Source: DASSTY01 sp035760645 (GTDB taxonomy: Bacteria; Gemmatimonadota; Gemmatimonadetes; Gemmatimonadales; GWC2-71-9). From it: DNA of 64,000 nt. Under the pieces are notes generated by a model. It made no database searches and was not told the DNA's origin. It saw nothing but the letters and a program-made list of their open reading frames with translations. Below are positions 33,843 through 42,637 of the stretch, piece by piece. The stretch is taken from positions 62,001 through 126,000 of the forward strand of contig DASTSO010000064.1 in assembly GCA_035760645.1 (NCBI GenBank), given 5' to 3'. The translations under genes were made by a program, and so were the position numbers. Within the stretch, counting starts at the first letter, position 1. Each line of letters opens with the position of its first letter.

Positions 33843-35024
33843 ATGGAGCCGGATCGAGAGGGTGAGATGACGCGCTTTCGTTCCTTCTGGCAGGCGGGGT
33901 TCGAGGCCGCGTGTCACGTGAACCGCGCGGGGACGCGCCTCGACCTGATCGCCGCGACGCAGCACGACCGGGAGGCCGACGCCGACTACGCCCGGCTCGC
34001 GCAGCTCGGGCTCCGGACCGTGCGCGACGCGTTCCGCTGGCCGCTGGTGGACCGCGGCGGCGCGCTCGACTTCGCCTCGGCGCGGCCCGCGCTCGACGCG
34101 GCCCGGCGCCACGGCGTGCAGGTCGTCTGGACGCTCTGCCACTACGGCTGGCCCGACGACCTCAACGTCCACCACGCCCGCTTCGTCGAGCGCTTCGCGC
34201 GCTACGCGGCGGCGGCCGCCCGCCTCGTGCGGGCCCACACCGACGAGGCGCCGTGGTACGTGCCCGTCAACGAGATCTCGTTCCTCGCCTGGGCGGCCGG
34301 GGAGGTGGGCTACATGCACCCCTTCGGCCACGAGCGCGGCGCCGAGGTGAAGCGCCAGCTCGTGCGCGCCGCGATCGCGGCGATGGAGGAGATCCGGAGC
34401 GTGGATCCGACCGCGCGCTTCCTGCACGTGGATCCCCTGATGTGGTGCGTGCCGCCGCGCGGGCGCCCCGATCTCGCCGGCGCGGCGCGGGCGCGCTGCG
34501 AGGCGCAGTTCGAGGCGTGGGACCTGCTCCTGGGCCGCCGCGAGCCCGAGCTCGGCGGCCGCGCCGAGCTGGTGGACGCGATCGGCGTCAACTACTACCA
34601 CAGCAATCAGCGCGAGTACCCCGACGAGCGGATCCCCTGGGAGCAGCAGCCGCGGGACGAGCGCTGGCGCCCCCTCGCCGACCTCCTGGAGACCGTCCAC
34701 CGACGCTACGACCGCCCGCTCGTGCTGGCCGAGACGAGCCACTTCGGCGAGGGCCGCGCCGCCTGGCTCGACGAGATCGCCCACGAGGTGCGGACCGCGC
34801 TCGCGCGCGGCCTCCCGCTCGAGGGGGTCTGTCTCTTCCCCGTCCTCGACCGGCCCGACTGGGACGACCCCCACCACTGGCACCACAGCGGCCTCTGGGA
34901 CCTCCTCCCCGACGAGACCGGCCACCTTCGCCGCGTCCTCTGTCGCGAGTACGCCGACGCCCTTGAGCGCGCCCGGCGCCAGGTGCCGGGCGCGCTCGAG
35001 GGCGCGGAGATGCTGGCAGGATAG
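33843..35024 (+). CDS. Second GH1-like glycoside hydrolase
   Basis: The 393-residue product is another GH-A clan barrel, with E144 in VPVNEISF and E297 in VLAETSHFGEG as the likely catalytic pair. It has no signal peptide. An in-frame ATG at 33867 preceded by GAGGGTGAG is an alternative start, and both have ribosome binding site-like sequence. It follows the first GH1-like gene by 22 bases and ends one base short of the convergent GH2 gene's stop. Confidence 0.8.
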   Translation: MEPDREGEMTRFRSFWQAGFEAACHVNRAGTRLDLIAATQHDREADADYARLAQLGLRTVRDAFRWPLVDRGGALDFASARPALDAARRHGVQVVWTLCHYGWPDDLNVHHARFVERFARYAAAAARLVRAHTDEAPWYVPVNEISFLAWAAGEVGYMHPFGHERGAEVKRQLVRAAIAAMEEIRSVDPTARFLHVDPLMWCVPPRGRPDLAGAARARCEAQFEAWDLLLGRREPELGGRAELVDAIGVNYYHSNQREYPDERIPWEQQPRDERWRPLADLLETVHRRYDRPLVLAETSHFGEGRAAWLDEIAHEVRTALARGLPLEGVCLFPVLDRPDWDDPHHWHHSGLWDLLPDETGHLRRVLCREYADALERARRQVPGALEGAEMLAG

Positions 35025-35025
35025 A

Positions 35026-37893
35026 TCACGTCACCCCGGCCACCGGCGGCTCCGCCAGCGAGCCCCGGGCGGCGGAGGGCGTCACGGCGGCAGTGCGGGC
35101 GATCATGTCCTCCATCATGATCGTCGCCACGGGGTGGACGCCGAGGTGCTCCCGGAGCCGGAAGGTGCAGGCCATGAGGTGGCCGCGATCGAGCGGGCGC
35201 TCGGCCACGAGGCCCACGACGTGGTGGATCCAGCCGACGAAGAGCCCGGCGTGCACGTTGCCGGCGAAGTCGCGCGGCGTGAGCCCGACGATCACGGCCT
35301 CGGGCGTCAGGTCGGCGAAGGCGAAGTCCACCGTGCCGCCCGAGGGGATGCGCCCGAACATCCGGTCCTGCCGCAGCCAGTTGAAGCTGCTCGCCCAGTC
35401 GCCCTGCCAGCTGCGGCCCTCGCGCTGCGCGATCCCCCAGGCGCCGAGGTGGGTCTGGTGGCCCTCGCTCGATTCGGCGAGCCAGAGGATCCGCCCGCCG
35501 TTCTGCGCGTACCAGCGCAGGTCGTCCGTCATCCGCTCGACCACGACCAGCTCCGCCTCGTCCAGCGCGTCGGTCACCTCGTAGCCCAGCGCGGCGAGCC
35601 GGCCGGCGAGGCGGGGCGCGGCGGGGACGTGCAGGCGCGGGCGCGCCTCCCCCGCGCCCGCGCGCGGGAAGAAGTACAGCTCGTGGTGGTTCTGCGTCAC
35701 CACGGCGCCGCTCTCGCCCACGAGCTTCAGCTCGAGCCGGGCGCGCACCGCCGTGTCGAGCCGCGGCACCGTGAAGACGATCGTGCCCAGGTTGGTGAGC
35801 GTGGCGCGCTTCGGCTCGATGCCCGCGATCGTGCCGCGGAGGTCGGGCCAGAGGTCGATCTGCCACTCGAGCCGGCAGCGCCGGAGGTCGTGGGTCGAGA
35901 AGTGCGAGAGCGCGACCCGCACCTCGCAGCGCTCGCCCTCCCAGAAGGCGATCCGCTCCCAGTCCACCGGAATCACCGCGTCGGCGCTGTTCACCTGGCC
36001 GATCACGTCGTAGAACGACTTCGGATTGCGGCACATGTCGAGCAGGCCGTTCGACTCCCAGTGCACGTCGGTGAACTCCGTGATCACGTAGCCGACGATG
36101 CTGGGGTAGCGGCGCATCTGCTCGATCTCGTACTTGAGCGCCGTGAACTGCATGCGCTGGCTCGCCAGGCAGAGGTCGGCGAGCGTCGGGAAGGCGCGGT
36201 CGAGGTGATAGGCCTTGAAGCGCTGCTCCACCCCGTGCGGATAGACGACGCCGTCGCCCCACTCGATGCCCGTCTCGAACCACCACGGCTCCTGGCCGCC
36301 GTAGCAGGTGCGCAGCTTCGCGGGATCGGGCAGCCCCCAGTTGCCGAACTCCGAGACCACCATCGGCTCCGTTCCCTTCCGCTTCACCTCGGGCGCCGGA
36401 GTGCGCGGGAGCGGGTTCCAGGGGTCGCGGATGTAGTCGCGCCACTGGTCGATGCTCTCGTAGACGTGCGCGAAGGTCCACGGCGGCCGGCTGGCGAAGG
36501 TCTCGACCCAGTCCTTCCAGCGCCGGTAGTGGTCCGGCATCGCGTAGTAGTTGTGGAAGTCCTCGATGTCGGTGACGACGTGGAAGTTCTGGAAGCAGGG
36601 CGAGTTCCCCACCACCAGCCGGTAGGGGTCGCGGGCCTTGAGCGCGGTGTACGTCTCCACGAGCCAGGCGCGGTGCTCGGCGTTGACCGCGAGGTCGGTG
36701 CCCCAGTTCTCGTTGACGATCGTCCAGATGACGATGGACGGGTGGTTCCAGTCGCGCTCCACCATGCCGAAGAGCGTCTCGCGCGCGCGGCGCTTCGCGG
36801 CCTCGGTGAGGTTCTGCCAGTTGGGGAGCTCGGTCCAGATCAGGAGCCCCGCGCGGTCCGCCGCGTCGTAGTAGCGCGGGTCGGTGATCTTGATGTGCGT
36901 CCGCAGCAGGTTGAGCCCCATGTGCTTCGCCTTGGCGAACTGCGCGTCGAGCTCGGCGTCGCTGAACGGGGTGTAGATGAGCTCCGGGTAGTAGTCCTGG
37001 TCGAGCGCGCCGCGCATGTAGAGCACCCGCCCGTTGAGCAGCAGATGCCCCTCGGCCGAGGTGGCGATGGTGCGCATCCCGCACCGCGCCTCGAGGAGAT
37101 CGAGCGTGTGCGCCCCGTCGCCCGGGCCGTCGAGCAGCGCCGCCTCCACCGCGTAGAGATTCGGCGCGTCCACGTCCCAGAGGATCGGGTCGGGTACGGG
37201 GACCGTCACCTCGTGCGCCGTGACGCCCGGCGGGATCGTCGCCGCGTGCTGCCGCACGTCGCCGGTGGGGGCGCGCACGGTCAGCCGCAGGCCCAGCGGC
37301 GTCTCCGACGGCCGGCTGACGCTGAAGCCCACGCGGAGCTGCTCCTCATGAACCAGCGGCGTCAGCTTGAGCGGCGAGAGATGGCGCGCGTTCCGCGTCT
37401 CGAGCCAGACGCTCTGCCAGATCCCGCCGATGGGCCCGTACCAGCTCTGCTTCCCGTGCGGAATCTCGGCGAACGGGAACTCGGTCGGCGCGTCCTCGTC
37501 GTTGCCGGGATCGATCACCTTGACGACCAGCTCGTTCGTGGTCCCGGGCCGCACCGCGGCCGTCACGTCGAACTCGAAGGGGAGGTACCCGCCCTCGTGC
37601 TGCCCCACCAGCTGCCCGTTGAGCCAGGCGGTCGTGTGGTAGTCCACGGCGCCGAAGTGGAGGGCTTGGACCGTGGGGCCGTTCGACGCCTCCTCGAGCG
37701 CCGGCAGCGCAAACTGGAGGCGGTACCAGGCGGTGCCGCTGTAGTCGCGCAGGTCGTCGAACTGCGCCTGCCAGGGCCCGGGCACCCGGATGGTGCGGGC
37801 GCGGTCGGCGGGCCAGTGGCCGGGGTGCACGTCGCGCTTGGGGTCGGGAACGAACTCCCAGACTCCGTCGAGAGAAAGGCGTCGGCGAATCAC
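35026..37893 (-). CDS. Glycoside hydrolase family 2 protein
   Basis: This 955-residue protein has the GH2 order: sugar-binding domain (MIRRRLSLDGVWEFVPD to about 180, with WYRLQFALPALE), immunoglobulin-like domain, and TIM barrel with acid/base E395 (IVNENWG) and nucleophile E515 (VVSEFGN). A long C-terminal region follows. No signal peptide is visible. It is transcribed toward the GH1-like genes. It probably cleaves a beta-linked galactoside, glucuronide or mannoside; which one is not decided by the sequence. Confidence 0.9.
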   Translation of the reverse strand: MIRRRLSLDGVWEFVPDPKRDVHPGHWPADRARTIRVPGPWQAQFDDLRDYSGTAWYRLQFALPALEEASNGPTVQALHFGAVDYHTTAWLNGQLVGQHEGGYLPFEFDVTAAVRPGTTNELVVKVIDPGNDEDAPTEFPFAEIPHGKQSWYGPIGGIWQSVWLETRNARHLSPLKLTPLVHEEQLRVGFSVSRPSETPLGLRLTVRAPTGDVRQHAATIPPGVTAHEVTVPVPDPILWDVDAPNLYAVEAALLDGPGDGAHTLDLLEARCGMRTIATSAEGHLLLNGRVLYMRGALDQDYYPELIYTPFSDAELDAQFAKAKHMGLNLLRTHIKITDPRYYDAADRAGLLIWTELPNWQNLTEAAKRRARETLFGMVERDWNHPSIVIWTIVNENWGTDLAVNAEHRAWLVETYTALKARDPYRLVVGNSPCFQNFHVVTDIEDFHNYYAMPDHYRRWKDWVETFASRPPWTFAHVYESIDQWRDYIRDPWNPLPRTPAPEVKRKGTEPMVVSEFGNWGLPDPAKLRTCYGGQEPWWFETGIEWGDGVVYPHGVEQRFKAYHLDRAFPTLADLCLASQRMQFTALKYEIEQMRRYPSIVGYVITEFTDVHWESNGLLDMCRNPKSFYDVIGQVNSADAVIPVDWERIAFWEGERCEVRVALSHFSTHDLRRCRLEWQIDLWPDLRGTIAGIEPKRATLTNLGTIVFTVPRLDTAVRARLELKLVGESGAVVTQNHHELYFFPRAGAGEARPRLHVPAAPRLAGRLAALGYEVTDALDEAELVVVERMTDDLRWYAQNGGRILWLAESSEGHQTHLGAWGIAQREGRSWQGDWASSFNWLRQDRMFGRIPSGGTVDFAFADLTPEAVIVGLTPRDFAGNVHAGLFVGWIHHVVGLVAERPLDRGHLMACTFRLREHLGVHPVATIMMEDMIARTAAVTPSAARGSLAEPPVAGVT

Positions 37894-38022
37894 GTGGGCG
37901 TTACTCCATCCGTTGCTGCGAGTCGAGCGAAGGCGCCCCCGCGGGGCATCCGTCCGCGGCAGTGAGGCGGAAGCGAGGGCGACCGGTAGGCTACCGCAAG
38001 ATGACGCCCCCGGCGCGCGACG

Positions 38023-38040
38023 GCGTGATGCGCGTCACGC
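38023..38040. promoter_or_regulatory. CRP/FNR-like palindrome
   Basis: GCGTGA and TCACGC are exact inverted 6-base arms separated by six bases, close to the CRP-family consensus TGTGA-N6-TCACA. It lies 68 bases before the SDR ATG at 38108, with a TACCGT -10-like box at 38061-38066, so the site would be near -41. Confidence 0.5.
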
Positions 38041-38107
38041 TGCCGGCTCCGGGAGCGGCCTACCGTTGCGCGGGCCCAGACGAACCCGACGACGGGGAGG
38101 CGGACAC

Positions 38108-39013
38108 ATGGCCGGGAAGCAGCAGGATCAGGGGCAGCAGCAGGGGCAGGAGAAGCCGACGCGGTTCCCGCCGCAGAGCCCGGCGGCGAAGCGCGGGCAC
38201 GAGGCGGCCATGCGGCCGGTGCCGCAGAGCGAGAAGCCGACCTACCGGGGGAGCGGCAAGCTCGAGGGCCGCGCCGCGCTGATCACCGGCGGCGACTCGG
38301 GGATCGGCCGGGCGGTGGCGATCTACTTCGCGAAGGAGGGCGCCGACGTCGCCATCGTCTACCACATCCACGACGACGACGCGCAGGAGACCAAGCGGCA
38401 GGTGGAGGCCGAGGGGCGGCGGTGCCTCGCGATCAAGGGCGACGTGGGGGACGAGCGGTTCTGCGGCGCGGCGGTCGAGCAGACGGCGGGGGCGTTCGGC
38501 CGGCTCGACGTGCTGGTCAACAACGCCGCCGAGCAGCATCCGCAGCCCGGGATCGAGCAGATCGGCACGGAGCAGCTCGAGCGCACGTTCCGCACGAACA
38601 TCTTCGCGATGTTCTTCCTCACGAAGGCGGCGCTCCCGCACCTGCGGAAGCAGTCGGGGAGCAGCATCGTGAACACCGCCTCGGTCACGGCGTACCAGGG
38701 AAGCCCCGAGCTGCTCGACTACTCCTCGACGAAGGGCGCGATCGTCGCCTTCACGCGCTCGCTCTCGAAGAGCCTCGCGAAGGAGGGAATCCGGGTGAAC
38801 GCCGTGGCGCCGGGCCCGATCTGGACGCCGCTCATCGCCGCGACGTTCACCGACGACGAGAAGATCCAGTCGTTCGGCCAGGACGTCCCGCTGGGCCGCG
38901 CGGGGCAGCCCGAGGAGGTGGCTCCCTGCTACGTCTTCCTCGCCTCCGCCGACGCCTCCTACATGTCGGGCCAGGTGCTGCACCCGAACGGCGGCGACGT
39001 CGTCAACGGGTGA
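38108..39013 (+). CDS. SDR oxidoreductase, YghA/YhdF type
   Basis: This 301-residue protein has a Gln-rich N-terminal tail (GKQQDQGQQQGQEKPTRFPP) typical of the YghA-like SDRs, then a classical SDR core with TGGDSGIGRAVA, NNAAEQHP, catalytic YSSTKGA, and PGPIWTPL. Members of this group act on small aldehydes or sugars with NADP. GGGGAGG precedes the ATG. The gene runs convergent to the esterase gene, overlapping it by 11 bases. Confidence 0.9.
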   Translation: MAGKQQDQGQQQGQEKPTRFPPQSPAAKRGHEAAMRPVPQSEKPTYRGSGKLEGRAALITGGDSGIGRAVAIYFAKEGADVAIVYHIHDDDAQETKRQVEAEGRRCLAIKGDVGDERFCGAAVEQTAGAFGRLDVLVNNAAEQHPQPGIEQIGTEQLERTFRTNIFAMFFLTKAALPHLRKQSGSSIVNTASVTAYQGSPELLDYSSTKGAIVAFTRSLSKSLAKEGIRVNAVAPGPIWTPLIAATFTDDEKIQSFGQDVPLGRAGQPEEVAPCYVFLASADASYMSGQVLHPNGGDVVNG

Positions 39014-39956
39014 GCGGCACCGCGGGTCGATCGAGAGGCGCGCCCGTCGGGAGGGCGTGGCGGCGGAAGAAGTCCCAGATGAACCGGGTGCCGTCGAGCC
39101 GCCGGCTCGCGGGGCCGATGAGGCGCTCGGGGAGAAGCCGCTGCCCGCCCGGCCAGACGTGGCCCATGTCGCCCACCATGCAGAGGAGCACCTCGGCCCC
39201 GCCCGGGCAGCGGGGCCAGGCGACGAGGCGCACGTCGGCCGCGTCCTGCACCACGACCGGATCCGCGACGCAGCCGATCCCCGCGGCCCACCGCTCGACC
39301 GACCGGGCCACCGGCGGGTGGTACTCGGCATGTCCCCACGGCGTCGCGATCTCGCCGCCGGCGGGCGGGTTGAGCGGGTCCTGCGCGCCGTAGATCGCGA
39401 GCAGCGGCACCGGCCGCGCCGGCCGTGGGGACTCGAGCCAGCAGTGCCCCGCCACGGCCGCCACGGCCGCCACCCGCCCGGCGAGCTCGGCCCCGACCCG
39501 GTAGGCGAGGCCCGCGCCGTTGGAGAAGCCGGTGACGTAGACGCGCGCAGGATCCACCGGCAGCGTGCGGCCCACCGCGTCGAGGAGCGCGGCGACGAAG
39601 CCGACGTCGTCGATCCCGCGCCGCGCCACGTGGCCGCGGCCCGAGCCGTCGTTCCAGGTCTGCGGGTTGAGCCGGAAGGTGGGCGGCCGGTCGGCGTGGC
39701 GCGGCGTCCCCTCGGGGAACAGCGCGATGAAGCGCTCCGTGTCGGCGAGCGCGGCCCAGCCGGTGTTCCGCAGCGCGAGCTCCGCGGTGGCGCCGGCGCC
39801 GTGGAGCATGCACACGAGCGGCACCGGCGCCGTCGCGCCGGACCCGGCGAGCCCGGGCGGCACGTGCACGAGCGCCTGCCGCATCGTGCCGCCCAGGGCG
39901 AGGGTGAGCGGGTGGGTCCCGGGCGTCGCCGGCGCGATGCCGGCCCGCGCGCTCAC
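39003..39956 (-). CDS. PHB-depolymerase-like esterase (alpha/beta hydrolase)
   Basis: The 317-residue protein belongs to the LpqC/feruloyl-esterase/PHB-depolymerase group. It shows VPLVCMLHGAGATA, the nucleophile Ser in VTGFSNGAG, a LAIYGAQDPLNP segment with the probable acid, and a His-containing GDMGHVWPGG near the end. No clear signal peptide is present, so whether it is exported is open. The GTG overlaps the malate synthase stop (GTGA). Confidence 0.82.
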   Translation of the reverse strand: MSARAGIAPATPGTHPLTLALGGTMRQALVHVPPGLAGSGATAPVPLVCMLHGAGATAELALRNTGWAALADTERFIALFPEGTPRHADRPPTFRLNPQTWNDGSGRGHVARRGIDDVGFVAALLDAVGRTLPVDPARVYVTGFSNGAGLAYRVGAELAGRVAAVAAVAGHCWLESPRPARPVPLLAIYGAQDPLNPPAGGEIATPWGHAEYHPPVARSVERWAAGIGCVADPVVVQDAADVRLVAWPRCPGGAEVLLCMVGDMGHVWPGGQRLLPERLIGPASRRLDGTRFIWDFFRRHALPTGAPLDRPAVPLTR

Positions 39957-41587
39957 GCGCGGGCCCGCTCGTGCGCGATCAGCTCCCGATAGGCCGGCAG
40001 CGTGAGGAAGTCGGTGAACTCCTCGTCCGTGATGAGCCGGTCGAGGATCGCGGCGGCGGGCTCCCAGTAGCCGGTGCGCCAGCGCTCGTCGCCCACCTCG
40101 CGGCGGAGCGCCTCGAGCTCCTCGAGCTGCATCGTCCGGTAGCGGTCCACCGTGAGCTTCGTCCCGTCCTCCAGCGTGGCACCGTGGTGGATCCACTGCC
40201 AGAGCTGGCTGCGCGAGATCTCGCAGGTGGCGGCATCCTCCATGAGGTTGAAGATCGGCACCGCCCCCTGCCCGCCGAGCCACGCCTCGAGATAGCGCAG
40301 CCCCACGGTGATGTTGTTGCGCACGCCCGCCTCGGTCACGGCGCCCTCGGGCACCGCGAGCAGGTCGGCCGCCGTCACCTGCACGTCCTCGCGGAGCCGG
40401 TCGATCTGGTTCGGCGCCGGCATCAGCCGGTCGAACACTTCGCGCGCCACGGCCACGAGCGCGGGATGCGCCACCCAGGTGCCGTCGTGGCCCGCGCTCG
40501 CCTCGCGCTCCTTGTCGGCCCGCACCTTGGCGAGCGCGCGCTCGTTGGCCGCCTCGTCGTTCTTCACGGGGATGAACGCGCTCATTCCGCCCATCGCGTG
40601 GATGCCGCGGCGGTGGCAGGTCCGGATGCAGAGCTCGGTGTAGCGCTTGAGGAAGTGCTTGTCCATCGTCACCGAGTTCCGGTCGGGGAAGACCATCGAG
40701 CCGTCCGCGCGGAACTTCTTGATCACGGAGAAGATGTAGTCCCAGCGCCCGCAGTTGAGCCCCGCGCTGTGCTCGCGCAGCTCGTGGAGGATCTCGTCCA
40801 TCTGGAAGGCGGCGAGGATCGTCTCCACCAGCACCGTCGCGCGGATCGTGCCGCGCGGGATGCCCAGCCGCTCCTGCGCGAGGCGGAAGACGTCGTTCCA
40901 GAGCCGCGCCTCGAGGTGGTGCTCGAGCTTCGGCAGGTAGAAGTAGGGCCCCGTGCCGCGCTCGAGGAGCGCGCGGGCGTTGTGGAAGAAGTAGAGGCCG
41001 AAGTCCACGAGCCCGCCCGGCACCGGCCGGCCGTCGAGCTCGAGGTGCGCCTCGTCGAGGTGCCAGCCGCGCGGACGGACGAAGAGGACCGCGGTCTTCT
41101 CCTTCAGGCGGTAGCTCTTCCCCTCCTCGCTCGTGAAGTCGATCGTGCGCCGCACGGCGTCGCGCAGGTTGCGCTGGCCCTCGACGACGTTGGCCCAGGT
41201 GGGGCTCGTCGCGTCCTCGAAGTCGGCCATGAAGACGTTGGCGCCGGAGTTGAGCGCGTTGATGATCATCTTCCGGTCCACCGGGCCGGTGATCTCGACG
41301 CGCCGGTCCTGGAGATCGGCCGGAATCGGCGCCACGCGCCAGTCGCCGCGCCGCACGTCGGCGGTCTCGGCGAGGAAGTCGGGTCGCCAGCCCTGATCGA
41401 GCCGCGCCTGCGTCTCCGCCCGGCGCCGCAACAGCTCCTCCCGCCGCGGCTGGGCGAGCCGCACCAGCTCGGCCACGAAGGCGAGCGCCTCGGGCGTGAG
41501 GATCTCCTCGTAACCCGGGCGCATCGGGCCCAGCACGCGGAGGCCGGAGATGGACGGCTCGGACAGGGTGGCACGGGTATCGGTCAC
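39953..41587 (-). CDS. aceB: Malate synthase A
   Basis: This 544-residue enzyme condenses glyoxylate and acetyl-CoA to malate. Family motifs include GPVDRKMIINALNSGA, FMADFEDATSPTW, a conserved RPRGWHLDEAH and the C-terminal LEAWLGGQGAVPIFNLMEDA with catalytic Asp region nearby. The GTG at 41587 was chosen because GCGAGG precedes it; an in-frame GTG at 41620 adds 11 residues without a site. No isocitrate lyase is in the window, so glyoxylate may come from elsewhere, for example glycine or glycolate oxidation. Confidence 0.93.
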   Translation of the reverse strand: MTDTRATLSEPSISGLRVLGPMRPGYEEILTPEALAFVAELVRLAQPRREELLRRRAETQARLDQGWRPDFLAETADVRRGDWRVAPIPADLQDRRVEITGPVDRKMIINALNSGANVFMADFEDATSPTWANVVEGQRNLRDAVRRTIDFTSEEGKSYRLKEKTAVLFVRPRGWHLDEAHLELDGRPVPGGLVDFGLYFFHNARALLERGTGPYFYLPKLEHHLEARLWNDVFRLAQERLGIPRGTIRATVLVETILAAFQMDEILHELREHSAGLNCGRWDYIFSVIKKFRADGSMVFPDRNSVTMDKHFLKRYTELCIRTCHRRGIHAMGGMSAFIPVKNDEAANERALAKVRADKEREASAGHDGTWVAHPALVAVAREVFDRLMPAPNQIDRLREDVQVTAADLLAVPEGAVTEAGVRNNITVGLRYLEAWLGGQGAVPIFNLMEDAATCEISRSQLWQWIHHGATLEDGTKLTVDRYRTMQLEELEALRREVGDERWRTGYWEPAAAILDRLITDEEFTDFLTLPAYRELIAHERARA

Positions 41588-41775
41588 GGCAACCTCGCTG
41601 GCGAATCGGGACGGAGTCACGTTGGGCGGGACGCTGCGGCCGCCGGGGCGACCGCTGTAGCTTGCAGGCGCGACGCGCCCGGCGCTGTGGCCAAGCCCAC
41701 ACGCGCGCTCCCTGCGTGGCGCATGCCCTGCATCGTATCCCCCTCCGCCCGCGCTGCCAAGCGCCAGGAGCCCGC

Positions 41776-42606
41776 ATGCCCCACTTCGTCTGCGTCACCT
41801 GCGGCACCCAGTTCGCCGAGTCGGCGGCCCCGCCCGCCGGCTGTCCCATCTGCGAGGACGAGCGCCAGTGGGTGCGCTGGGAGGGCCAGGCGTGGACCAC
41901 GCTCGACGAGCTCCGGCGGGATCACGCGAACCGCATCGCGCCCGAGGGCCCGGGCCTCACCGGGATCGGCACCGAGCCCGCGTTCGCCATCGGCCAGCGC
42001 GCGCTCCACGTCGCCGCACCCGCGCCGGTGCTCTGGGACTGCGTGACGGTGCTGGACGACGCCTCGGTGCGGCGCCTCCAGGCTCTGGGCGGCGTGACCG
42101 CCATCGCCATCTCGCACCCGCACTACTACTCCGCGTGCGTCGAGTGGAGCCGCGCGCTGGGCGGCGTGCCCGTCTACCTGCACGCCGCCGATCGCGAGTG
42201 GGTCATGCGCCCGGACGACGCGCTCGTGTTCTGGGAGGGCGAGACGCAATCGCTGGGCGAGGGACTGACGCTGATCCGGACGGGGGGACACTTCGCGGGC
42301 GGGACCGTGCTCCACTGGGCCGCCGGCGCCGGGGGCGGCGGCGCCCTCCTCACGGGCGACCTCCTCCAGGTGACGCAGGACCGCCGCTGGATCAGCGTGA
42401 TGTACAGCTATCCGAACCTGATCCCGGTGGACGCCGACACCCTCCGCCGGGTCACCGGCGCCGTCGCCCCGTACCGGTTCGAGCAGATCTACGGCGCCTG
42501 GTGGGGCCGGAACATCCTCGCCGACGCCGAGGCCGTCGTGCGGCGCTCGGCGGAGCGGTATCTGCGGGCGATCGGCGGGGCGGCGGGAGGGCGGGACGGC
42601 GGGTGA
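41776..42606 (+). CDS. MBL-fold protein with N-terminal zinc ribbon
   Basis: The 276-residue protein has a rubredoxin-like or zinc-ribbon N-terminus (C6, C9, C23, C26 in CVTCG and GCPICEDER) and a metallo-beta-lactamase fold with SHPHYYSA (H114, H116), RTGGHFAGG and TGDLLQV. The C-terminal AWWGRNILADA is like MBL proteins annotated as hydrolases of unknown substrate. CCAGGAG precedes the ATG. The C-terminal Gly/Arg-rich end overlaps a copy of the GGGACGGCGGGA repeat. Confidence 0.82.
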   Translation: MPHFVCVTCGTQFAESAAPPAGCPICEDERQWVRWEGQAWTTLDELRRDHANRIAPEGPGLTGIGTEPAFAIGQRALHVAAPAPVLWDCVTVLDDASVRRLQALGGVTAIAISHPHYYSACVEWSRALGGVPVYLHAADREWVMRPDDALVFWEGETQSLGEGLTLIRTGGHFAGGTVLHWAAGAGGGGALLTGDLLQVTQDRRWISVMYSYPNLIPVDADTLRRVTGAVAPYRFEQIYGAWWGRNILADAEAVVRRSAERYLRAIGGAAGGRDGG

Positions 42607-42637
42607 GGAACCCGAGGCGGAACGAGTCTCGGTGGGA

